44,189 bases of DNA from Mycobacterium sp. (GTDB lineage: Bacteria > Actinomycetota > Actinomycetes > Mycobacteriales > Mycobacteriaceae). This document shows positions 8,218 to 15,240 of this stretch, piece by piece. Position 1 is the stretch's first letter, and every line of letters begins with the position of its first letter. Where the stretch lies: the NCBI RefSeq assembly GCF_025965855.1, contig NZ_JAOPWB010000006.1, positions 1 through 44,189 on the forward strand, written 5' to 3'. A program made the translations under genes and the position numbers. The notes under the pieces are model-generated. The model ran no database searches, was not told the DNA's origin, and saw nothing but the letters and a program-made list of their open reading frames with translations.

Positions 8218-10155
8218 TTACCCGTTGTCACCCATGACCGCGCCCTCGCGGCGCGGGTCGGCGCCACCGGTCCACTGCGATGAGCTCCGGGTGATCGCCG
8301 AAAGGCCGCTGGACTGGTCGGTCAGGTTGACCTGATGGCCCAATGCGCGCAGGCCTTGCACCAGCGGGTCGTGGTCGCCGTTGTCGGATCTGTTGATCTC
8401 GGGATCCTCGCCGCCGACGTTGGTTTGCGGCGAGTTCTGCGCACCGAAATCGACCAGCGACACCGCCTGCTGCGGGTTCAGGCCCCAATCTAGCACCCCC
8501 ACAAGGGTTTTCACGACGAACTGGATGATCGTGGAACCGCCGGGCGAGCCGGTCACCGCGTACAGCGCGCCCCGCCCCGCCGGCGAGGAATCGAACACCA
8601 ACGTCGGTGCCATCGAGCTTCGTGGCCGTTTCCCGGGCTGGACGCGGTTGGCCGCCGGCAATCCGTCGCCGGCGCGGGGGTCGGCGGCGAAATCGGTGAG
8701 CTGGTTGTTGAGGACGAACCCGTCGACCATGTGGAACGAACCGAACGGCGACTCGACGGTCGTCGTGAATGCGGCCGCATTGCCGTAGGAGTCGACGATG
8801 CTGACGTGGCTGGTGCCGTGCTCCGTCCCGGGCGGTGCGACGGTGGTAGGCATGCCGAAGTCGCCCGGCTTGGCGGTTCCCATGCTGTGCTGCGGCGAGA
8901 TCAGCGCGGCGCGCCCGGCCAGATAACCCGGGTCGATCAGCGTATTGAGGGAGCCGCCGGGCAGCCCGACGAAATCGGCGTCGGCGACATACTTGTCACG
9001 GTCGGCGTAGGCGAGCCGCTCGGCTTCGGAGACCAGGTGAACCCCGAGCACACTCGGGCGACCGCCGTTGAGGTCGACGTTGGTGGGCGGGTAGTCGCCC
9101 ATCGGGAAATGCTCGAGGATTCCCAGCGTGGCCGCCACCGCGACGCCGCCCGACGACGGGGTGGGCATGCCGCAGATCTGCCGGCCGCGATACGTCGCGC
9201 ACAGCGGGTCGCGTTTCTTGGCGACGTAGCCCGCCAGATCCTCGTCGGTCAGCAGGCTTGGCGTCCGGCCACCCGATGTGTCGTGCGCCCCCGCGACGAC
9301 GTCGTGAGCGATGTCGCCGGTGTAGAAGGCGTTGACACCCGCGGAGGCGATGGTGGACAAGGTCTTTGAGTATGCGGGGTTCGTCAGCCGCGTTCCCGCG
9401 GCCTTGGGGCTGCCGTCCGGATTGAGGAAGTATCCCCGCGCCTGCGGGTCGACGCGCAGTTGTGCCGCCGAGTCGGAGATGGAGGCGGCCAGCCGGGGGC
9501 TGATGTCGAATCCGTTGTCGGCCAACGCCGTTGCGGGGACGAAGAGATCGCGCCACGGCAGGTGGCCGTGGTCGTTGTGCACGAGCTCGAGCATCCGCGG
9601 AATGCCGGGGACTCCGATCGATCGGCCCGAGGCTCGCGCGTCGGGGACGGGCGCGGCGCGATCGGCGTCGCTGATCCAGCGCAGGTAGTTCTCGCCGGCT
9701 CCAGCGGGGGCGGCTTCGCGGCCGTCGTAGGCCTGCACCGAACCGGTGCGGGCGTCGTAATAGACCGCGAATCCGCCGCCCCCGAGCCCCGACGACTGCG
9801 GTTCGACCAAACCCAGGACCGCCTGGGCCACCACCATCGCGTCGGCGGCCGTGCCACCGTCACGCAGCACCCGGCACGCCGCCTGGGTCGACAGAGGATT
9901 GGCGGTGGCGACCGCGTAGTGAGCCGTGTGCACCACGGTCATGTCCCTGCGGTATCCGGTCGCGATCTCGGGGCGCGCCGCGGTGTTCCGCGCCGAAGGT
10001 GTTGACTCCGAAGGGGTCTCGGAGGTCGGCGTGCCGTTGGGCACGATCTCGCACGGACCCGCCGCGGTGGGCATAGCCGCGTGGTTGCCGCCGCTACACC
10101 CGGCCAGCCCCACCACCAGCGCAGCCAGCAAAGCTCCAATTGAGCGGGTGTTCAA
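8218..10155 (-). CDS. ggtB: Gamma-glutamyltransferase lipoprotein GgtB
   Basis: A 645-residue exported enzyme that hydrolyses or transfers the gamma-glutamyl group of glutathione and related compounds. The signal peptide ends in a lipobox (VGLAGC, Cys20). The autoproteolysis site and catalytic nucleophile are Thr448 in EHGTSHVSIVD, so the precursor should split into large and small subunits. GSPGGSTI, typical of the small subunit, is also present. It lies in the sirA-cysH-che1-ggtB line-up, 32 bases after che1. The only in-frame start ahead of the signal peptide is TTG at 10155; it has no Shine-Dalgarno but a TACACT ends 7 bases upstream, so it may have its own leaderless promoter. Confidence 0.93.
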   Translation of the reverse strand: MNTRSIGALLAALVVGLAGCSGGNHAAMPTAAGPCEIVPNGTPTSETPSESTPSARNTAARPEIATGYRRDMTVVHTAHYAVATANPLSTQAACRVLRDGGTAADAMVVAQAVLGLVEPQSSGLGGGGFAVYYDARTGSVQAYDGREAAPAGAGENYLRWISDADRAAPVPDARASGRSIGVPGIPRMLELVHNDHGHLPWRDLFVPATALADNGFDISPRLAASISDSAAQLRVDPQARGYFLNPDGSPKAAGTRLTNPAYSKTLSTIASAGVNAFYTGDIAHDVVAGAHDTSGGRTPSLLTDEDLAGYVAKKRDPLCATYRGRQICGMPTPSSGGVAVAATLGILEHFPMGDYPPTNVDLNGGRPSVLGVHLVSEAERLAYADRDKYVADADFVGLPGGSLNTLIDPGYLAGRAALISPQHSMGTAKPGDFGMPTTVAPPGTEHGTSHVSIVDSYGNAAAFTTTVESPFGSFHMVDGFVLNNQLTDFAADPRAGDGLPAANRVQPGKRPRSSMAPTLVFDSSPAGRGALYAVTGSPGGSTIIQFVVKTLVGVLDWGLNPQQAVSLVDFGAQNSPQTNVGGEDPEINRSDNGDHDPLVQGLRALGHQVNLTDQSSGLSAITRSSSQWTGGADPRREGAVMGDNG

Positions 10156-10162
10156 GCCACGA

Positions 10163-10168
10163 AGTGTA
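10163..10168 (-). promoter_or_regulatory. -10 element (TACACT) for leaderless ggtB transcript
   Basis: On the minus strand TACACT is followed by 7 bases and the ggtB TTG start. The spacing matches that of leaderless mycobacterial promoters. It implies that ggtB can be transcribed separately from sirA-cysH-che1. Confidence 0.5.
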
Positions 10169-10187
10169 CTGGATCAATTCGAGCGAA

Positions 10188-10928
10188 TCAGGCCGCAATC
10201 CGGTCGGCTCGAGACCTCAGGGCCTGGTCAAAGCGATCCAGCACCGTCTCGGCCACCAACCGGTGCGCGCCCAACGGTGCCGCCAGTGCCATGCCGGCGT
10301 CGTCCGCGAAACTCCGCACCCGGTCCGGCAGCCGCCCCGGCGCCAGGAACCACGGCGCGAGGACCACACGCCGGGCGCCCCGCCGGCGTAGCAGGTCGGC
10401 GGCCTCAGCCAGTGCGGGTTGCGGACGGGTCACGAACGCCGTCGTCGCGCCCGCCCAGCGGGTGCCCGCCAGCAGCTTCGGCGCCACCCGTGCGGTGCGC
10501 GCGTTGGCCGCGGGGTCGGATGAGCCGATCGCCGCCACGAGCACACCGAGCCGGTCGTCGAGCCCGGAAACGCCCAACTCCAGCACCCGGTGTCGCAGCA
10601 CCGAGACGAGCCGAGGATCCTCGCCGAGCACCCGCGACTGCAGCACCACGAGTCCCCGCCCGGCGGCACCCGACCCGGCGATCTGGCCGGGGATGTCGAT
10701 GCGGGCGTGGTAGGCGTCGGCCAGCAGCAACGGGCTCACCACCGCCTCACCGGCGCTGCCCGGCAGGCCGGTGAGCACGTCGATCAGGCTGGGCGTGTTC
10801 AGCTCGCAGAAGGCCAGCCGCACGTCCAGCCCGGGCCGCGCGCGCGCCACCCGCTCCGCGACGGCCCGCGCGTTGGCGGCCGACCGTGGATCTTCGCTTC
10901 CGTGTGCGGTCAGCACGAGGGTGGTCAC
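10188..10928 (-). CDS. che1: Sirohydrochlorin ferrochelatase-like protein Che1
   Basis: A 246-residue protein of the CbiX/SirB chelatase family, which inserts metal into sirohydrochlorin. The N-terminal LVLTAHGSEDPRS has the metal-binding His of the family, and a second repeat-like half contains RVVLAPWFLAPGRLPDR. The likely job here is making siroheme for the sulfite reductase encoded two genes upstream. The GTG at 10928 overlaps the cysH stop (GTGA), supporting coupled translation; an ATG at 10946 would lie inside cysH. This is the counterpart of Rv2393. The metal and substrate are inferred from family and neighbours. Confidence 0.85.
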   Translation of the reverse strand: MTTLVLTAHGSEDPRSAANARAVAERVARARPGLDVRLAFCELNTPSLIDVLTGLPGSAGEAVVSPLLLADAYHARIDIPGQIAGSGAAGRGLVVLQSRVLGEDPRLVSVLRHRVLELGVSGLDDRLGVLVAAIGSSDPAANARTARVAPKLLAGTRWAGATTAFVTRPQPALAEAADLLRRRGARRVVLAPWFLAPGRLPDRVRSFADDAGMALAAPLGAHRLVAETVLDRFDQALRSRADRIAA

Positions 10929-11668
10929 GACGCGTGCAGCCCGCATTCCGTCTTGGCATGCCCCTGCCAGCGCCCGCTGCGGGGATCGGCCCCCTTGGCC
11001 GGCCTGGCCGTGCAGGGAGCGCATCCGATCGACGGATAGCCTTCGTAGACAAGGGGATTGACCAACACGTCGTGCTCGTCGATGTAGTTCTGCATGTCGT
11101 CGTCGGTCCACGTGGCCAGCGGGTTGATCTTCACCAGCTTGTAGCCCTCGTCGAAGCTGACCACCGGGGCGTTGGCGCGGGTCGGTGAGTCGCTGCGGCG
11201 TAGCCCGGTCACCCACGCGGAATAGCCGCGCAGGGCCTTGCCCAGCGGGGCGACTTTCCGCAGCCGGCAGCACTCGCCCGGGTCGCGCGCGAACAGGTCC
11301 TTTCCCATCAGCCTGTCCTGCTCGGCCACGGTGTGCTCGGGCGTGACGTTGACCACCCGAATGTCGTAGACGGACTCGATCGCGTCCCGGGTACCGATGG
11401 TCTCCACGAAGTGGTAGCCGGTGTCCAGGAACATCACTGGCACGCCCGGCCGCACCTGGGCGGCCAGATCGATCAACACGGCCTCCTGCATGCTGGACGC
11501 CACGACGTAGTTGCACGTCGCCGAGCCACGCGGGCCGTTGACACCGCCGAAGTTCTCATCGGCCCAACGCAGCAGCTCGGTGGCGCTGGCGCCCTCGAGT
11601 TCCGCGGCGCCACGGGCAGCCAACTCACGCAGTTGGGCTTCCGTTGGCGTGGTCACTTCTACTGTCAT
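10925..11668 (-). CDS. cysH: Assimilatory APS reductase CysH
   Basis: A 247-residue cytoplasmic enzyme reducing adenylyl sulfate (APS) to sulfite with thioredoxin. The 4Fe-4S ligands of the APS-reducing (bacterial assimilatory) class are visible: Cys133-Cys134 (GECCRLRK) and Cys216/Cys219 (CAPC). The catalytic cysteine is Cys242 in the C-terminal ECGLH. The ATG at 11668 overlaps the sirA stop by 4 bases (ATGA); the longer frame from 11701 would begin inside sirA. Its stop in turn overlaps che1. Reduction of sulfate ends in the next step, carried out by SirA. Confidence 0.95.
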   Translation of the reverse strand: MTVEVTTPTEAQLRELAARGAAELEGASATELLRWADENFGGVNGPRGSATCNYVVASSMQEAVLIDLAAQVRPGVPVMFLDTGYHFVETIGTRDAIESVYDIRVVNVTPEHTVAEQDRLMGKDLFARDPGECCRLRKVAPLGKALRGYSAWVTGLRRSDSPTRANAPVVSFDEGYKLVKINPLATWTDDDMQNYIDEHDVLVNPLVYEGYPSIGCAPCTARPAKGADPRSGRWQGHAKTECGLHAS

Positions 11669-13332
11669 CGCAAGTCGCCTTCCTCGGCGCGAACGACCCA
11701 CTGCGCGAATCGTTCACCGTCGCTCCGGTGCTTGATGAAGTTGCGTACTACTCGCTCGATGTAGTCGCCCAGCTCGTCGCTGGTGACCTTGTGCTGACGC
11801 AGTTTTCGGCCGAAACCGCTGTCCAGGCCGAGGCTGCCGCCCAGATGCACCTGGAACCCCTCGACCGAGCCACCGTGGCCGTCGTCGACCATCTGACCCT
11901 TGAACCCGATGTCGGCGACTTGAATTCGCGCACACGAGTTGGGGCAGCCGTTGATGTTGACGGTGATGGGCACGTCCAGCACGGAGTTGATGTCCTCCAG
12001 CCGATGCTCCAGCTCGGGCACCAAATCCTGTGCCCGGCCACGGGTTTCGGCGAACGACAGTTTACAGAATTCGATCCCGGTGCACGCCATTAGGTTTCGG
12101 CGCCAATGCGACGGGCGTGACCGAAGACCCAGCGCCTCCACGCCGGCGATCAGGTCCTCGAGCTTGTCGTCGGGCACGTCGAGGATGACGAGCTTCTGGT
12201 AAGGCGTGAACCGGATGCGGTCCGAACCGGCCCGCTCGGCCAGTTCGGCGACCGCCGAAAGGATGGTGCCGGACACGCGCCCGGCGATCGGGGCGACCCC
12301 GAGCGCGTTGAGCCCGTTTTTGAGCCGCTGCACCCCGACGTGATCGATCGGATGCGGGACCGGCTCGAGGGCCGGGCCGTCGATCAGCGGACGATGCAGG
12401 TACTCGGTTTCGAGGACTTCCCTGAACTTCTCGATGCCCCAGTCCTTGATGAGGAACTTCAGCCGTGCCTTGGCCCGCAGCCGCCGGTAGCCATAGTCGC
12501 GGAACACCGACGTCACCGCCGCCCACACCTCGGGCACCTCGGCCAGCGGGACCCACGCGCCGACGCGCTGGCCCAGCATCGGGTTGGTCGACAGGCCGCC
12601 GCCGACCCACAGGTCCAGGCCGGGTCCGTGCTCAGGGTGATTGACGCCGATGAACGCGATGTCGTTGACCTCGTGCACGACGTCCTGCAAGCCGGAAATG
12701 GCGGTCTTGTACTTGCGCGGCAGGTCGGCGAAGTCCGGCTTGCCGATGTAGCGGCGGACGATCTCGTCGATCGCAGGCGTGCCGTCGATCACCTCGTCGA
12801 GCGACTCGCCGGCCAGCGGTGAGCCCAGAATCACGCGGGGGCAGTCACCACACGCCTCGGCGGTCTGCAGGCCTACCTCGTCGAGCCGCCGCCAGATCTC
12901 CGGGACGTTCTCCACCTCGATCCAGTGGTACTGCACGTTCTCCCGGACGGAGATGTCGGCGGTGTCGCGTGCGAACTCGGACGAAATCTCACCCAGGGTG
13001 CGCAGCGCGCTGGCCGAGAGGCCGCCGCCGTCGCAGCGCACCCGCATCATGAAGTACTTGGCCTCCAGCAGCTCGGCGTTCTCGTCGCCGGTGAACGACC
13101 CGTCGTAGCCCTGCTCGCGCTGGGTGTAGAGGCCCCACCAGCGGAAGCGACCCCGCAGATCGGTTTTCTCGATGCTGTCGAATCCGGCCCTGGCGTAGAC
13201 GTTTTCGATGCGCTCCCGCACGTCGAGTGGCGCGCCGGCCTGCTTCATCTCTTCGTTGGGGTTGAGCGGCTCGCGATCTCCCAGCGCCCACTGGCCCTCG
13301 CTTCGGGCCTTTGCCGGACGGGCTGTGGTCAT
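11665..13332 (-). CDS. sirA: Ferredoxin-dependent sulfite reductase (SirA/NirA)
   Basis: A 555-residue enzyme reducing sulfite to sulfide with ferredoxin, siroheme and a 4Fe-4S cluster. Cluster ligands are Cys417, Cys423 (CTGIEFC), Cys463 and Cys467 (NGCPNSC). Tyr69 and Cys161, which form an unusual covalent bond near the siroheme in the M. tuberculosis enzyme, are both present at the same positions. AAGGAG lies upstream of the ATG at 13332. First gene of the sirA-cysH-che1-ggtB operon, with a polycysteine leader peptide 109 bases upstream; expression is therefore probably cysteine-controlled. Rv2391 counterpart. Confidence 0.95.
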   Translation of the reverse strand: MTTARPAKARSEGQWALGDREPLNPNEEMKQAGAPLDVRERIENVYARAGFDSIEKTDLRGRFRWWGLYTQREQGYDGSFTGDENAELLEAKYFMMRVRCDGGGLSASALRTLGEISSEFARDTADISVRENVQYHWIEVENVPEIWRRLDEVGLQTAEACGDCPRVILGSPLAGESLDEVIDGTPAIDEIVRRYIGKPDFADLPRKYKTAISGLQDVVHEVNDIAFIGVNHPEHGPGLDLWVGGGLSTNPMLGQRVGAWVPLAEVPEVWAAVTSVFRDYGYRRLRAKARLKFLIKDWGIEKFREVLETEYLHRPLIDGPALEPVPHPIDHVGVQRLKNGLNALGVAPIAGRVSGTILSAVAELAERAGSDRIRFTPYQKLVILDVPDDKLEDLIAGVEALGLRSRPSHWRRNLMACTGIEFCKLSFAETRGRAQDLVPELEHRLEDINSVLDVPITVNINGCPNSCARIQVADIGFKGQMVDDGHGGSVEGFQVHLGGSLGLDSGFGRKLRQHKVTSDELGDYIERVVRNFIKHRSDGERFAQWVVRAEEGDLR

Positions 13333-13409
13333 CGGATCTCCTTCGCGAACGTTGCAGGCTGGGACGCGCAGCTCACCGGTTTTATTTCGGCTGCGCAGAT
13401 CCGGCAGCC
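13333..13409 (-). promoter_or_regulatory. Predicted start-site-sequestering pairing ahead of sirA
   Basis: On the minus strand CGGATCT (13403-13397) is exactly complementary to AGATCCG (13339-13333), the bases between the sirA Shine-Dalgarno and ATG. The upstream partner lies in the loop of a small hairpin with arms GGCTGC and GCAGCC (13409-13389). Opening or closing this hairpin could switch access to the sirA start, downstream of the polycysteine leader. Inference from complementarity. Confidence 0.45.
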
Positions 13410-13441
13410 AGCTGAGTTACAGGTGGGACGGGTCTACGACG

Positions 13442-13534
13442 TCAAGGCAGACAGCAACAGCTGCAAACACGCTTGAGATCAATGTGCCGCCGCGCCACGA
13501 GGGCAATACGCACGCTGCGGTTGGCGACGGTCAC
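13442..13534 (-). CDS. Leaderless polycysteine leader peptide upstream of sirA
   Basis: A 30-codon frame starting with GTG at 13534 and ending in KRVCSCCCLP, with four cysteines in five codons just before the stop. On the minus strand CACAAT (13547-13542) ends 7 bases upstream of the GTG, which fits a leaderless start. It precedes sirA by 109 bases. This matches the known class of mycobacterial polycysteine short ORFs that act as cysteine-responsive attenuators. A shorter reading from the GTG at 13516 is possible but has no promoter at the right distance. Confidence 0.75.
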   Translation of the reverse strand: MTVANRSVRIALVARRHIDLKRVCSCCCLP

Positions 13535-13541
13535 GGCAGCC

Positions 13542-13547
13542 ATTGTG
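13542..13547 (-). promoter_or_regulatory. -10 element (CACAAT) for sirA leader
   Basis: CACAAT on the minus strand lies 7 bases before the leader GTG at 13534. It deviates from TANNNT at the first base only; the spacing supports a leaderless start. Confidence 0.45.
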
Positions 13548-13762
13548 CCATGGACCGCGACGAGCGTGGCGATCAGGTCATATTTTTCCTCACGGTGACC
13601 CAAAGTACGGAGCGGCCCTGGACGGTCGGGCAAACGCAGCCACGAATCGACTGGGAATCGGTGCCCTCGAAAAAGGGCCGCCCAGGCCGCCTGACCAGTA
13701 CCGATGCGCTCATTCAACGGTCCGTGCCACGGCTCGACCTGGTCGCCATGGGATGATTTGGC

Positions 13763-14935
13763 ATGCCACTTCGCGAGGCCCCGGTTGACCTGCCCGCCCT
13801 GCAACCGACTCCGGGGCAGCCGTTCGGGCTGTACGTGCATGTGCCGTTCTGCATCACCCGTTGCGGATATTGCGACTTCAACACCTACACCCCGGCCGAG
13901 TTGGGTGGTGTCAACCCGGACGCCTGGGTGCAGGCACTGGGAACGGAGCTGCAGCTGGCGGCCGCGCGGTTGGACGGACCGACGGTGAGCACGGTGTTCG
14001 TCGGCGGCGGCACGCCTTCGCTGCTGGGCGGCGCGCGCGTGGCCAAGCTGCTGGACATGGTGCGTGAGCACTTCGCTCTTGCCCCCGATGCCGAGATCAC
14101 CACCGAGGCCAACCCGGAGTCGGCCTGGCCGGACTTTTTCGCGGCGATCCGCGCGGCCGGCTACACGCGGGTGTCGCTTGGCATGCAGTCGGTGTCACCG
14201 CGGGTCCTGGGGGTCCTCGACCGGATCCACACACCGAACCGGTCGGCGGCCGCTGCCCGCGAGGCATTAGCTGAGGGCTTCGAACACGTCAGCCTCGACC
14301 TGATCTATGGAACGCCGGGGGAGTCCGACGACGACCTGCTGCGCTCGGTCGACACCGCCATCGACACTGGCGTCGACCACGTATCCGCGTATGCCCTGGT
14401 GGTGGAGGAGGGCACCGCGCTGGCGCGGCGGGTCCGGCGGGGGGAGCTGGCCGCTCCCGACGACGACGTGCTCGCGCACCGCTACGAGTTGGTCGATGAC
14501 CGGCTGTCCGCGGCCGGATTGAGCTGGTACGAGGTGTCCAACTGGAGCCGACCGGGCGGCGACTGCCGGCATAACCTCGGCTACTGGGCTGGCGGCCAGT
14601 GGTGGGGCGCGGGGCCGGGGGCCCACGGATACGTCGGTGCGACGCGGTGGTGGAACGTCAAGCACCCCAACGCCTACGCCGAGAAGCTGGCCGCTGGCAC
14701 GCTGCCGGTGGCGGGTTTCGAGCAGCTCGACGACGACGCGTTGCACACCGAGGAGGTGCTACTGAAAACCCGGCTGCGCCAAGGGCTTCCGCTGGACCGG
14801 TTGGGCACCGCCGAACGCGAACGCGCCGAGACGTCGGTCGCGGACGGGCTGCTTGTATCCGACGGCGACCGACTGGCGCTGACCCCGCGCGGCCGACTGC
14901 TGGCCGACGCGGTGGTGCGCACGCTGCTGGGGTAG
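13763..14935 (+). CDS. hemN: HemN/HemW-like radical SAM protein
   Basis: A 390-residue radical SAM protein. The SAM/4Fe-4S motif is CITRCGYC (Cys30, Cys34, Cys37), followed by the family stretches VFVGGGTPSLL and YEVSNWSRPG. The gene is usually named hemN (coproporphyrinogen dehydrogenase) by similarity, but the short CxxxCxxC form without the HemN N-terminal extension is closer to HemW, a heme chaperone. The ATG at 13763 gives the usual length. It is divergent from sirA. The last 15-25 codons recur as decayed copies at 17374-17397 and 18028-18110. Confidence 0.88.
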   Translation: MPLREAPVDLPALQPTPGQPFGLYVHVPFCITRCGYCDFNTYTPAELGGVNPDAWVQALGTELQLAAARLDGPTVSTVFVGGGTPSLLGGARVAKLLDMVREHFALAPDAEITTEANPESAWPDFFAAIRAAGYTRVSLGMQSVSPRVLGVLDRIHTPNRSAAAAREALAEGFEHVSLDLIYGTPGESDDDLLRSVDTAIDTGVDHVSAYALVVEEGTALARRVRRGELAAPDDDVLAHRYELVDDRLSAAGLSWYEVSNWSRPGGDCRHNLGYWAGGQWWGAGPGAHGYVGATRWWNVKHPNAYAEKLAAGTLPVAGFEQLDDDALHTEEVLLKTRLRQGLPLDRLGTAERERAETSVADGLLVSDGDRLALTPRGRLLADAVVRTLLG

Positions 14936-14938
14936 TCG

Positions 14939-15176
14939 TCAGACGCCCGGGAACCAATGCGCGACTACGCGATTGAACTCGATATAGAGCGGGATCCCGA
15001 TGGTGACGTTGTAGGAAAACGTCAAACCCAGTGATGCCGCCAGCGGCAGCGTCGGGCTGGCCTCGGGGATCGCCAGCCTCTGCACCGCCGGGACCGTGAT
15101 GTAGGACGCCGCGCTCGACGAGCGTGAGATCATGTAGCTTACGGGACGCCGTTATACCCATCTCTAGCAAGAACAA
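14939..15176 (-). pseudogene. Truncated 3' fragment of SbtA-like bicarbonate permease (copy A)
   Basis: The minus strand reads FLLEMGITASRKLHD, then, after a gap of about 50 codons and a frame change, AASYITVPAVQRLAIPEASP and onward to HWFPGV. This nearly matches the C-terminus of the intact permease at 18132-19367. The first two thirds of the gene and an internal part are missing and no start remains. It directly abuts the hemN stop, as the intact gene probably once did. It is one of three copies of the hemN-3'/sbtA-3' junction in this window. Confidence 0.85.
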
Positions 15177-15240
15177 GTAGGCATGACCGCGAGCATATGA
15201 GCCGGGACCTCGGGGCCGCCAACAGAAGCTCAGTCGGCCG

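Noticed and set aside
14936..15240. Insertion sequence or transposase explaining the SulP insertion
   Set aside because: No transposase-like frame or terminal inverted repeats seen; duplication of the hemN/sbtA junction explains the structure better.
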